Source: Petaurus breviceps papuanus (Eukaryota > Chordata > Mammalia > Diprotodontia > Petauridae). Taken from it: 64,000 nucleotides of DNA. Of this stretch, positions 1 to 10,465 are shown piece after piece. The stretch lies in contig JAMXIF010000058.1 of assembly GCA_028583685.1 (NCBI GenBank), positions 17,550,457 through 17,614,456 on the forward strand, written 5' to 3'. A program made the position numbers and the translations under genes. A model generated the notes under the pieces. That model made no database searches, had not been told where the DNA came from, and was given only the letters and a program-made list of their open reading frames with translations. Position 1 is the first letter of the stretch. Every line of letters begins with the position of its first letter.

Positions 1-818
1 TTTCCTCCTGTTCCATGCCTTGCTCCTTCTTATCCCCAAAATAGGAGTGTAAAGTTGGAATCTTCTGTCTGCTTTGTTTCCTTTGCCTGCTCATTTTGCC
101 ACTCAATGATTTGACTTTTGGGCTTTTTGCCACAGTAGGACTCTGCCACCAGACAGGGGAGTTTTCGTCCCAAACGCTGGGGTTTTCTCAGCTGCTGGAG
201 GTATTAGATGGGTGCCCTCTCTGAGGTCTCCACACGCTCTGGCAAGCTGGACACACACCCCAGCACCTCCACCATAGACTGCAATCCAGATCCAAGCAGG
301 TTAAAGCAAGAGCGATGACCCCTCAGACTGGTGCTTGGTCGCCCTACACTCTGCAGGCCAGGAGCTGAAGCCGCCACGTGGCGCTGGCAGGCTGTGCCAG
401 CCTCTCAGCGGTTTCTTGCCCCCGGGGGTAAAAGCCACACACTCCCACTTCCTGGGTCCCAAAGTCCAGACTGCACTGGCCTCTCACCTTGTCCTTCACA
501 TCTATGTGTTGATAAATCTGGAAACGGCCACAGCTGCTGCTGATCTGGAGTCCTTCTGGCTGGCAGCTGGTCAGGCCCGCCCTGGGGCTAAAGCCTCAGC
601 ATGGGGCTGGGCTCGGCTCCCAGAGCGCTGCGCTGGCCGATTCCTGCCGGCCTGCCGGGCTGTTCTCAGCGGGAGGTTAGCTTCTCTGTGTCATTTTGTG
701 GGTTCTGCAGCTCCAAAGTTTGTTTAGAGTCCCCTTTTTACATGGATTGGGGAGGGTGGAAGCCAGAGCTGCGGGAGGGTCGTGCTTCTACTCCACCATC
801 TTGGCTCCGCCCTCCCCC
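1..818 (-). mobile_element. L1 LINE, 5' UTR and start of ORF1
   Basis: Read on the minus strand, the element begins near 818 with 'ggagccaagatggtggag', very close to the 5' start I know from mammalian L1 5' UTRs. About 720 bases of GC-rich leader follow, much richer in GC than the flanks, and then an ATG at 94 opening a basic reading frame that runs off the window. The body therefore lies before base 1. It is inserted in an older L1 of the same orientation, which continues from about 819. An intact 5' end suggests a full-length copy, since most L1s are 5'-truncated, but the rest cannot be seen. An LTR element is less likely given the start motif. Confidence 0.7.
2..94 (-). CDS. L1 ORF1 N-terminus, partial
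   Basis: The minus-strand ATG at 94-92 opens 31 uninterrupted codons that continue past the window edge. The peptide starts MSRQRKQSRQKIPTLHSYFG and goes on DKKEQGMEQEE. It is rich in lysine, arginine and glutamine, as expected for the disordered start of an L1 ORF1 RNA-binding protein upstream of its coiled coil. Its position directly after an L1-type 5' UTR is the main support. I do not recognise the exact protein sequence. The coiled coil, RRM and C-terminal domains lie outside the window. Confidence 0.5.
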   Translation of the reverse strand, partial: MSRQRKQSRQKIPTLHSYFGDKKEQGMEQEE

Positions 819-3170
819 ATGTATCTCTCTTCATTATTTCATGCACATCTTTCCATGTTTTCCTAAAACCAACCTGCTCATCATTTCTTACATCACAGTA
901 ATATTCCATCACCACCATACACCACAACGTGTTGAGCCATTCCCCAATTGATGGGAATTCCCTAAATTTCCAGTTCTTTGCCATCTCAAAGAGAGTTACT
1001 CTAAATACTTTAGAACATATAGGCTCTTTACCTTTTCCCTGATCACCTTGGAAAACAGATTTTAGTGGTATTGTTAGGTCAAAGGATATATACAGTTTTA
1101 TAGCTCTTTGGGCATAATTTCACATTGTTCTCCAAAATGATTGTATCAGTTCACATTTCCACCAAAGTATATTGGAGTCCCAATTTTTCCACACCTCCTT
1201 CAATACTTATTGTTTTCCCCTTCTGTCATTTTAGCCAATCTGATAGGTCTGAGATGATATCTCAAAGTTGTTTTAATTTGCATTTCTCTTATCAATAATG
1301 ATTTAGAACATCCCCCCCATATATATATATATAGCTTTGACTTATTCATAAAAAAAACCCTGCCTGTTCATATCTTCTAGCCATTTATCAATTGGGAAAT
1401 AACTCATATTCTTAAAATTTGACAGAGTTCTCTATATATTTGAGATATGAGACTTTTATCTGAGAAACTATTTATAAATCCTCCCCATTTTCTACTTTCC
1501 TTCTAATCTTGACTAAATTGGTTTTATTTGTACAAAACCTGTTACATTTAATGTATCAAATTATCCATTTTACATCTCACAATGCTTTCTATCTCTTGTT
1601 TATTCATAAATTCTTCTCTTGTGCATAAGTCTGATAGGTAATATGTTTCATGGTCTTCTAATTTATTTATGATATCTCCTTTTATATCTAAGTCATATCT
1701 ACATTTTGACCTTATCTTGGTAAATGATGTAAGATATTGGTCTATATCTAGTTTCTGCCAGACTGCTTTCCGATTTTCCTAACAATTTTAATCAAATAGC
1801 GAATTCTTATTCCAAAAGCTTAAATCATTATATTTGTCAAACATAAGATTATGTTAGTCATTTGCTGCTGTAAATTGTATGTCTACTCTGTTCCACTGAT
1901 CCACCTTTCTATTTCTTAGCCAGTACAAGATAGTTTTGATAATTGCCACTTTATAATACAGCTTAAGATATGACATTGCTAGGTTTTCTTCCTTTACATT
2001 TTTTCTTTAATTCCTCTGATATCCTTCACCTTCTGTTCTTCCAAATGAATTTTTTTATTTTTTTTTCTAGCTCAATGAAGTTAATTTTTTGGTAATTTAA
2101 TTGGAATGGCATTGAATAATTGTATTAGTTTAGATAAAATTGTCATTTTTGTTGTATTGGGTCTGCCCACCCATAAACAATATTTCTCCAATTATTTAAA
2201 TCCATTTTTATTTGTGCAAAAATGTTTTATAATTATCTTCATGTAGTCCCTGTGTTTGTCTTGCCAGTTATACTTTCAGACATATTATGCTGTCTATGGT
2301 TATTTTATTGTTTTGCTATGGTTATTTTAAATGGGATATCTATTACTATCTTCTCTTGCAGGACTTTGTTGGAGATATGTAGAAATGCTGATGATTTATG
2401 TGGATTTATTTTATATCCTGCTACTTTTCTAAAATTATTAATTATTTCAGCTATTTTTAGTTGAATCTCTAGTTTTCCAAGTATACCATCATATCATCTG
2501 CAAAAATATTTTTATTACCTCATTGCCCATTCTGATTCTTTCGATTTCTTTTTCTTCACTTATTGTTATTTCTAGAATTTCTAATACAATATTGAATAAT
2601 GTTGGTGATACTGGACATCCTTGTTTCACTCCTAATCTTATTGTGAAGGTTTCTAGTTTCTCCCTGTTACAAATGAGGCTTGCTGATGGTTTTAGGTCGA
2701 TGCTTCTTAGAAATCTAAAGGAAAATCCATCCATACTTATGCTTCCAATTTTTAAAATAGGAATGAGTGCTGTGATTTGTCAAAAGGTTTTCCTGCATCT
2801 ATTGATATAATACTATGATTTTTGTTATTTATATAATCATTTATGTTAATACTTTTCCTTATGTCAAACTATCCCTGTATTCCTGGTATACATTCTACTT
2901 GGTCGCAAAGTATACTCTTTATAGGATTTTTGTATCTATCTTCATTAGTGAAATTGATCTATAATTTTTCTTTCTCTGTTTTTGCTCTTCCTGGTTTAGG
3001 TATCAGCACTATATTTGTTTCATAAAAGGAATTTGATAGGACCCCTTCTTTGCCTATTATACCAAATGATTTATCTAATATTGGAATTAGTTGATCTTTA
3101 AATATTGGTAGAATTCACTTATTAATCCTTTGGTACTGATACCTTTTTCTTAGGAAGCTCATTTATGGTC
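819..3170 (-). mobile_element. Older L1 LINE, ORF2 reverse transcriptase to C-terminal region
   Basis: The plus strand carries L1 in antisense. Around 900-1300 it has the 'cattccccaattgatgg' and 'aatttgcatttctctt' blocks that mirror the ORF2 C-terminal region of mammalian L1. Around 2490-2730 the minus strand encodes reverse transcriptase remnants. Coding order runs from about 3170 down to 819, where the younger L1 interrupts it. Many stops and frameshifts are present, for example the RT frame is open for only about 80 codons, so this copy is long dead. The upstream boundary near 3170 is soft. Confidence 0.85.
2489..2734 (-). pseudogene. L1 ORF2 reverse transcriptase segment, decayed
   Basis: This 81-codon minus-strand frame contains LGVKQGCPVSPTLFNIVLEI, which corresponds to the L1 RT block usually seen as 'GxRQGCPLSPLLFNIVLE'. 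It precedes the YADD catalytic box in the family. The segment just before it (KLETFTIR) also fits the family. The following residues, EEKEIERIRMGNEVIKIFLQM, match the stretch leading to 'LFADDM', but the catalytic box itself is lost where the frame ends. It is a LINE pseudogene and not a host gene. Confidence 0.85.
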
Positions 3171-4162
3171 TAATCAGTTTATTTTATGGAGGCACTTTAT
3201 GGTGGATAAACATGAAATAATTAGTCAAGGAGATCAGAGTTCATTCATTCAGAGTACATGGCAACCCTACCCCAATGATTTTCATTTCTATCTGATCTTT
3301 CATTTCCTCATACCAAACTACTCATGTGAGCTGAGAATGTTCAACTTGAAATAATATGTGGACAGGAATTTCAGTTCCAGTAAGAAATAGCCTCCTCAAA
3401 AATCATTAATAGAACTTATGCTAGATACCAGCTGCAGACCTTCATAATTAATTGAGGATGATAAAGTAACCCTCCCCTCTTTTTTTTCTTCCTAATCAAA
3501 GTTTATTTTTCTGTCCCTTCATCTAACACTGCAGAGTTCATTAATTTGATGAAGAAGGCAGTATGCATGTACTTAGACAATATGCTTTTGAAGGGGAAGA
3601 ATTAGGCTCATTTACCTGGATTCCACATTTTACGTGATTACAATATACATACTTGCATTTTCCTATTCCCACTTATCCCAGGAATTGAAGCATAGAATTT
3701 CATTTAAAGGTGAATGACAAAGCTTGAATGCATGATTTTCTATCTGATTTGTTGATCATGACTATCTACAGGATTGGCCTTGAACCTCACTTGTGACCAT
3801 TGATAATTGAGAACTATATTGTTTAGGTCTCCAGAAAGTGAATTTGCAACAAAATCTGGTTTGACCTGTAGCTATGTCATGCTAAATTTGTCCATTCCCA
3901 ACATTCCTGGACCTAAGGTAAGGACCTCTGTTCAGTAAATAAGTTATTTCATACATCAGAAACAGCAGGGCATGTGCACATTTAAAATCTATGGATGTGC
4001 AGTTATAACTGAGTTATATTTTTGGAAAAGGGTATTTCATAAGGGTTTATGGTTAGGTCCAGTTTTTGGAGGATGACAGATTTGTCTATGGGGGCAGATA
4101 ATCAACCCATCTATAACCAACAGCATAAATAGGACTTTAAAGTTAGATTTTTAAAATTTCTT
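3171..4162. other. No recognised gene or repeat
   Basis: AT-rich sequence with no open frame above 60 codons and no repeat family I can name. A short T-rich run lies at about 3481-3489. It could be single-copy sequence or very old diverged repeat. Confidence 0.5.
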
Positions 4163-4372
4163 AGACCAGAAGTCTAAGCATGTGGCCCACTAAACATATG
4201 GCCCATCCCCAAGCCAGATTAAAGTGTTATTGGGAAATATTTAACAAAATAAAAAATTTTAAATAGAACATAGGTAATGTTAATATATGCTTTTCTAAGG
4301 TAATATGCCACCTGCAGAGATCTTTATGCATCACTTAGTAGCCTGCATTCCTATTTGAGTTTGATACCACTC
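4163..4372 (+). mobile_element. hAT-like non-autonomous DNA transposon (MITE)
   Basis: Across this stretch the order of words is 'tgtggccc', 'agattaaagtgttattggg', 'atttaacaaaataaaaa', 'atgttaatatatg', 'cctgcattcctatttgagt' and 'ttgatacca'. This matches an abundant hAT-derived element I remember with ends near 'gtgtcaaactc'. Both ends are decayed, so the terminal repeats and the 8-bp target duplication cannot be verified. Confidence 0.5.
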
Positions 4373-4416
4373 TAAATCATCAGAAATTAGGAAATCCTTA
4401 TTTCTTCTGTCTTCCA

Positions 4417-4830
4417 TGAATCAATCAACAAACATTTATTAAATACATACTATGTGCCAAATACTGTGCTGGGCATTGACAAAAAAATGAAGCAATTCCT
4501 ATTCTTAAGGACCTTACATTCTAATGCAGAAGATAGGGACATACATCAAAGTATACATGATAAGTATAAAGAGAAGAAATATAAAGTAGTTTAATACAAG
4601 GTGATGTGAGAAGAGCACTAGTAGTTGGGGGGTTAAGAAAAGTGAGATGTAGAAAATGGTGTTTTAGTTGAACCCTGAAGGAAGAAAGGAATTCTAAGAA
4701 ATAGAAGTGAGTAAAGAGTATAAACCATGCATAGAGAAAAGCCACAGAGATAGAAGAAGGAATATCATGGGTGCAAAACAGAGAGAAAGCCATCATGATA
4801 AATGCATCAAATGAATAGGAACAATTCTCC
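4417..4830 (-). mobile_element. L2 LINE, 3' end
   Basis: Begins with 'tcaatcaacaaacatttatt' and 'ctatgtgccaaatactgtg', the antisense of the L2 3' terminus. It runs on through the end of the L2 coding region. The minus-strand frame retains FLEFLSSFRVQLKHH, which resembles the last residues of L2 ORF2. Old and interrupted. Confidence 0.8.
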
Positions 4831-5004
4831 TAGTGACTCACACAAACTCCTGAATACAATTAGCAGGTACAGTCTTATTGTTATCTGGTCACCCAGAATG
4901 CTCTCATCCAGTCGCTGGATGAGACTGGAAGCTTCAGTGGGCATGTGTTAGGGGGCCAGGAGAGAATGGGCATGGATACAGCTTAATCCCAATCACTAGA
5001 GAGT

Positions 5005-5095
5005 CAAGAATGTCTAAGTCACTATCATTATCTGTAGAATGAAGGGGTTGAGATGGCTCTGAAGTTCCTTTCAGTTCTAAATCTCCACTCTTCTA
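5005..5095 (+). mobile_element. MIR/THER-like SINE, 3' fragment
   Basis: Contains 'aagtcactatcattatctg', 'aatgaaggggttgagatggc', and 'agttcctttcagttctaaat', matching the tail that follows the CORE region of MIR/THER1-type SINEs. The tRNA-derived head is missing. Confidence 0.55.
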
Positions 5096-5394
5096 ATCCA
5101 CCAGCCAGATTTCTGGAGGAGGATATGCCTGACCCTCCAGTGACGTGATCTTTAGGATGCAGAAGGATGAAGGGGATTCATGATCCTGTAAGAAGCATCC
5201 CCTTTATCAGACGACTGTTAACCCCGTCTCTCATCTCTCCTCTGGGTTCTCTGTAGACAGTTTGCCTGGGCTCTGTCCCATACAAGGGAGCTACTCAGCT
5301 AGAAGGATGAGATCCAGTGACTTATTGGGAAGGGAATGGGAGTGGGATCTCTGGCAGCCATATCTGATTGGTTGCTGTGCCTTTGTACTAATTG

Positions 5395-5945
5395 TCCAGC
5401 ATGCTTGGAATGCTTGCCTCCTGAACACCTCTTTGTTGTTGTTGTTTAGTCATTTTTCAGTCATGTCCAACTCTCTGTGATGCCATTTGGGGTTTACTTG
5501 GCAAAGATACTGGAGAGACTTGCCATTTCCTTCTCCAACTCATTTTACAGATGAGGAACTGAGGCCAACAGGGTTAAGTGACTTGCCCAGGGTCACACAG
5601 CTAGTAAATGTCTGAGGCTGACTTTGAACTCAGGAAGATGAGTCTTTCTGACTCCAGGTCCGGTGCTCATCCCATTTTCTTCAAAACTCAGCTCAAGTGC
5701 TGCCTTTTACAGGAAGCCTTTCCTGAATCCCTTTATCTGCATTATCTTTCCCACCAAAATGACATCCTATTTATATATACCTTGTAACTTATATGTGTAT
5801 CTGTTGTTTCCCTGACAGACTATAAGCAGTTTGAGAGCAGAGTCTATTTCATATTTGTCATTGTATCTGCAGTACCTAGCATAGTTCCTGGTACTTAGTA
5901 AACATAAAAAAATAATTTAAAATTAAATAAAAATAAATAAGATAA
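5395..5945 (+). mobile_element. L2 LINE 3' end, split by a SINE
   Basis: Two blocks form one L2. The first, 5395-5431, has 'atgcttggaatgcttgcctc'. The second, 5671-5945, has 'caggaagcctttcctgaat', 'agagcagagtctatttcat' and 'gcagtacctagcatag' before a degenerate A-rich tail. The gap holds an antisense SINE. The joined order matches the L2 C-terminal coding end and 3' UTR. Confidence 0.8.
5432..5670 (-). mobile_element. Marsupial CORE-SINE, long form, inside L2
   Basis: Antisense copy starting with 'ttgttgttgtttagtcattt', then 'tggcaaagatactggag', 'acagatgaggaactgaggc', 'tcacacagctagtaa' and ending at the tRNA-like head near 'ccggtgctc'. It splits an L2, so it is the younger of the two. Confidence 0.88.
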
Positions 5946-6385
5946 ATACTTGTTGATTATTCCCTCTGAAATCACAGGCAGGGAGACAACAATTGGTGAG
6001 GCTAGAAGTTTTCAGAAGGGAAGATTTGAGACACAGAACACTTTATAGAAAAGGAGAATGTTGGAGTTAATGGGCAGTAGAACAGGTTTGGTATAGAAGA
6101 GAAACAAGGAAGTTTAGGCCTAGAAAACTAGAGGCTCATTATTTTTTTTTTATTTTATTACCACCACTAGCTTCACCTTATGACTCCTCAGCTAATATTC
6201 TCTGCCTCACTTTCTTCTTTGTGTATTTACAGAATACATGCTCTTCCTCACTTCAAAGTGCTATTGTGAAGATTGCCAAAATCTCACATATAGCATGCTT
6301 GGAGCTCCTTGGAAACCAAATGAACACAAGTAAGAGTTGTAACTATATTTTACAAAGAGGAACTTTAGGATCTTTCTCTAAAATC
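5946..6385. other. No recognised gene or repeat
   Basis: AT-rich sequence with short runs of T (about 6140-6149). I see no coding signal and no family I can name. Confidence 0.4.
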
Positions 6386-6478
6386 ACATATACATATATA
6401 CACTATATACACACATATATATATACACACATATATATGTATGTATATATATATGCACACACGTGTGTGTGTGTTGAT
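6386..6478. repeat. (TA)/(CA)/(TG) microsatellite
   Basis: Mixed alternating purine-pyrimidine tract of 'tatacacacatatatat' type that ends in (TG)n. The apparent frames here are repeat-encoded Tyr-Ile-His strings and are not genes. Confidence 0.9.
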
Positions 6479-6820
6479 GTAAGATGACTGTGACCTTTGA
6501 AGGCTACACCAATGAACAGCACTTTCTGGTAGGTCCTCCCAAGTTGGAAAGGATAAAAGTATGGGCCTGCCAATGGACTCTTCCTGTATTCCAAGGATCG
6601 GCCTAACTAAATTCAGAGAAGTCATCACCAGAAGGTTGACCATTAGGTGGTGATTTTATTCTTGGCCATAGCAACTCATGAAATTATCTACTAAGGTATG
6701 AAAAGATTTTAATCTAATTTCTCAACTAACTTACATCTAATTTCTTTCATACTGCTATCCAATTCTCTCAGCAGTTTTTGTGTTTATTGGTTCAAATAAA
6801 ATAAAAATGAATAATTTTGA
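6479..6820. other. No recognised gene or repeat
   Basis: Low-complexity flank and AT-rich sequence. No supported feature. Confidence 0.4.
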
Positions 6821-7050
6821 GTACTTATAAACTGATGAAGACTGAAATGAGCAGAAACAGGAGAATAATCTGTACAATAACATTGAAACATTGTAAAAGC
6901 AAAGAACTCTAAAAGCCTAAAGAACAACAATCAGTGTATGGGATATAATGGAATATCAATTCAATGGCCATTCAAGATTCCAGGGGATTGGTGATAAAAT
7001 ATGCTATCTATGAAAGAGATCATGGACTTATGGTGCAGAATTGTGCGTGT
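6821..7050 (+). mobile_element. L1 LINE, 3'-end fragment
   Basis: Carries 'actgaaatgagcagaaacag', 'aggagaataatctgtaca', 'ccattcaagattccagggg' and 'catggacttatggtgcag', which follow the order of a marsupial L1 3'-end variant I remember. A TG/TA microsatellite follows directly, 7043-7095. Confidence 0.6.
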
Positions 7051-7095
7051 GTGTACATACATACACATATGTGTATATACATATATATGTATATT
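7043..7095. repeat. (TG)/(TA) microsatellite
   Basis: Alternating tract 'gtgtgtgtacatacatac' passing into 'tatatacatatatatg'. Confidence 0.85.
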
Positions 7096-7890
7096 AAGAA
7101 GGCTTTTGTTATTCCTTTTTAGTTATTAGCTCCCAGGATCAAAGTTGTAAACAATTTCTACTGCAACTGTGCAATATGATATAGGGATGACATAATATAA
7201 TAATTACTATGCTTATGCTGTGTTAAGTCATGATGATATTGCTAAAGTTAACCCGTGAACTTGATGTTGGCAAATTGCCTTCTTTGTCTGTTGCCCCATA
7301 AATCAAGTGGTCACTGGTTAAGTGGGGAATAGTCATGCACAAGAGGATGTGCATGTGTGCTTGCCTCAACCGGCCCCCAATTGAGGCTTATGGGAGGAAT
7401 GCACAAGCTGGAATTCTGTGTGTGCCTTAATTGACCTCCATTAAGGCTTGGGGGGATTTGTTAATGTGTTTTAGTCTTGACTGGTCCCATCCAGACTTAG
7501 GGGATCTGGAGGAGTGGAAACTCCTATTCTCTCCAGCCCCTGTGAGAAGAGTAATTAGGGAATACTATAGGAGTTGGTGTTCCCATTATCAAGAAGATTA
7601 GAATAGAATAAAGTAAGATTATTTAACCCCTCATTATGACTCCATTACTGTCTTCCTGTCTGCCCAGATCAAGAAGAATAGAATAGAATAAAGTAAGATT
7701 ATTTAACCCCTCATTATGACTCCATTACTGTCTTCCTGGCTGCCCAGATCAAGAGAGAATCTGCTATAAGACCTGCTAGGAAAGCTCCTGTTCCCACTCC
7801 CATGTCTCCCCTAGCCCCTATATATGTCAGACAGTGGGTATGAGAGACACAGGAGTGTCATCTGTGTGTGTGTGTATATACATATATATG
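7096..7890. other. Unassigned, LTR-like in texture, with tandem duplication
   Basis: Moderately GC-rich block between two TG/TA tracts, with two copies of 'aataaagtaagattattt', each holding an AATAAA-type signal. This could be part of an LTR, but no clean ends or target duplication were found. The family is unknown. It contains the 80-bp tandem duplication listed separately. Confidence 0.25.
7588..7748. repeat. Tandem duplication, 80-bp unit, two copies
   Basis: The unit starting 'atcaagaaga' at 7588 recurs at 7668, exactly 80 bases later, with only a few differences. Both units contain 'cctcattatgactccatt' and 'actgtcttcctg'. The start of a third copy, 'cagatcaagaga', follows at 7745. Confidence 0.95.
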
Positions 7891-8487
7891 TATTATGTAT
7901 GACATTTGCAAACCACCCCCACTCCCTAAGAGTTCTTATGTTACAAAGTAAAATATAGTTAATTAAAACCAATAATACAATGACATCATCTGAAAGTTGC
8001 CTATAATCTTCTATATCTGCAGCACATCCCTATCTATTTTTTGTAATTAATAGAAATCTATTTTCTCTCTCATACACACATAGGAATATTTTTGGTTTTT
8101 TTCTAAATTTAAATTTTTAAATTTTCAAAAAATCTAAAATTTTATCTCTAAATTTCAGAAACATTTCTAACAGATAAGAAACACCTATGTATGTGTGTGT
8201 TGTGTGTATATATACATATATACACACATACATATGTGTGTATGTATAAAACAAATTCCCTTAATGGCTATATTTAGCCATTAAGGGAATTTGTTTTGTT
8301 TGGCTATGGGGAGAACAGATCTATATTAAGCAAACTAAAGAGGTAGGAGAGTTCTATAGATATAGAAGATTGTAGGTAACTTTCACATGAGGCCATTGTA
8401 TTATTGGTTTTAATTAGTTGTTATGCTTGGTTACAAGAGAACTCTCAGGGAGTTGGGGTGATCTGTAAATGTTCGTAATGTAAAAAC
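7891..8487. repeat. Large inverted repeat made of two head-to-head L1 3' ends
   Basis: The left arm (7891-8078) is the reverse complement of the right arm (8298-8487) at roughly 80% identity by eye. Paired examples are 'aattaaaaccaataataca' near 7961 and 'tgtattattggttttaatt' near 8397. The right arm reads as the sense 3' end of an L1 ('gggaatttgttttg', later 'atgtaaaaacaaaag'). The left arm is its mirror. About 169 extra bases in the left arm (8079-8247, AT-rich plus a TG/TA microsatellite) have no partner. The centre is a perfect hairpin, listed next. Confidence 0.85.
8248..8297. repeat. Perfect 23-bp-arm hairpin with a 4-base loop
   Basis: The left arm 8248-8270 ends 'cccttaatggcta'. The right arm 8275-8297 starts 'tagccattaaggg'. 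All 23 positions pair, with loop TATT at 8271-8274. It sits at the symmetry centre of the larger inverted repeat. Confidence 0.97.
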
Positions 8488-9937
8488 AAAAGAAAACAAA
8501 ATCTGTCTTAAGGAGAATTAGACACATTAGCGGAGCCACAGAGCTTTTGAAGAAACTGGAAATGGCTGAGATACATTTGGCCCAGATCCCAGTTTCAGGC
8601 TTCTAGGTGTCCTGTCCCCATGGAAGTGTATAACCAGAGAGATGTTTGACTTCTCACTTGTTATTTTTTATGTTTTGTTTGATTTTTATATTTTGTGTGT
8701 ATTGTAATGACATAATTTTCAAATATTTCCTTTGTAAGCATTCAGTATTTCAGCTGCATATAAAATTAACTACATTTAAAAAAAAAAAGCTGACCCATGA
8801 ACCTAAACCCCCTTTAATTGCATAGTTTCTGTGGGAAAAAAACAAACAAACCATTTTCCAGGCTCTAAACAACCAACTTGAAAACTGAGGTTTTTTTTTT
8901 TCCTAAAATGATGTCCATGGCTAAGTGCAGAGATTGGTTTCACGTAAAAGTAGTGGATTGTCTGCAACTGTCTAAGGTATAAGAGGGCCATAATTACAAG
9001 TAACTTCTGACACCGGCTGAGGGAAAAGTGGAAGATCTATGTATGGTTATAGGTAGGTTCTGACATATTATCTACCCAAGGTCTACGCAATCCTGTCTAA
9101 CTTACTGTTGGCTTTGTGTAATTCTGGATGACCATTGATGGGTAGGTAGATGGAGCTATCAGTCTCTTCCCTTTCCCCACTTCTGTTTGAGCAGGGTTAC
9201 TCTGGTACTCACTCCTCCTTAGAGTATGGCTTTTTTTTTTTCTAGCCAACTCCTTTGTTCCCTCCCTTCTTGGAAGATGGTTTCCCATGACCACTGGAAG
9301 TAGCTTTACTCATTCAGCCAACTACTTTCAGTGATTACTGACTCCTTTTAATCTTAGGGACAATCCTGATGAAAATATTCCTTCCACTCTGGGAAGTAAT
9401 AAATAATTTTTATTTATAAGTAAAATTAATTGATTATCTTTTTAAAAATGAGTCCCTAGTCTGTGGGTGATGATAAAATGGTAATTTAAATCTGTTTCCC
9501 TTATAGGTTTTCCCAATCTTCTCCTCCCTTAATTCTATATCTAAACACTAGTATATACAATTTAACAATTAACCATGGTTTAAATAGGATACCAATTAAG
9601 GCAAAAATTAGATATAAAAATTCTAAATGCCTACCACTCAGTCAAATACTAAGAGGGTCACTGGAATTTCTCTTTCTTCCCAGGAACTCTAGAACCAGGA
9701 AGTGATTGATTACAGAAACAAACAAGGATGAATTTCTCCAATTCTTTCAGTAAGGGAGTTGTAAACTTTGGGCTATGGGCTGTAATCCTCCCAGTAATAT
9801 GAAGAAATTGGATCCCTAAGATCTCATTCAACTATAAAACTCTATTAAAGATATTCGATGTCACTATTTGTTATCTATATTGGCTGCTGATATAAGTTTT
9901 GCTTGTTTTTGAGAAGGTGAGGTAGATGATGGAGATC
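8488..9937. other. No recognised gene or repeat
   Basis: AT-rich sequence of about 1.45 kb with A- and T-runs (8779-8789, 8891-8901, 9230-9241). The small minus-strand frames at 8803-8991 and 9097-9294 show no family resemblance and cross the homopolymers. Possibly single-copy. Confidence 0.45.
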
Positions 9938-10120
9938 ATGAATTTAGACCCAGAAAAGCCCTTCCAAGTCACCTAATCCAGCCTCTTCATTTCATGGATG
10001 AGGAAGCTGAAGCCCAGAGAGCTCCATTAGTTACACAGTTGTGGTATGTCAGAGGCATAATTTGAACCCATCTACCTGGTTCTGAGTTTATCACTCTATT
10101 CATTCTACCATGCTGCTGAA
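9938..10120 (-). mobile_element. MIR/THER-like CORE-SINE
   Basis: Antisense blocks 'atcatgaatttagaccc', 'ggatgaggaagctgaagccc', 'ttacacagttgtgg' and 'attctaccatgctgc' follow the antisense order from CORE tail to tRNA-like head. Confidence 0.75.
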
Positions 10121-10234
10121 TGGATTTTGGAACATTTTCAAGGACTTTAAAGATTTGTGGAATTGGTTCTTTTATTATTTCCTAATATCATTTAAAATAC
10201 ATGGCTTTCTTCCTCCTTTTCTCCTTCTGTCCTT

Positions 10235-10465
10235 TCCTTCCTTCCTCCCTTCCTTCCTTCCTCCCTTCCTTCCTTCCTTCCTTCCTTCCTTCCTTCCTTC
10301 CTTCCTTCCTTCCTTCCTTCCTTCCTTCCTTCCTTCCTTTCTGCCTTTATTCCTTCCTCCCTCCCTGCCTCTCTCTCCCTCCTTCTGTCTCTTCCTCCCC
10401 CTCTCTTTCTTTCTCTCTCCCTCCCTCCTTCCTTCCTTCTTCCCTTCCTTCCCCCCCACCCCCAC
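10235..10465. repeat. (TTCC)n microsatellite and pyrimidine tract
   Basis: About 230 bases almost free of purines on the plus strand. The core is (TTCC)n at about 10245-10340, and degraded CT, TTTC and CCTCC motifs follow. Both strands give long repeat-encoded open frames (Ser-Phe-Leu-Pro or Lys-Glu-Gly-Arg), which explains the 130- and 170-codon frames here. Confidence 0.95.
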
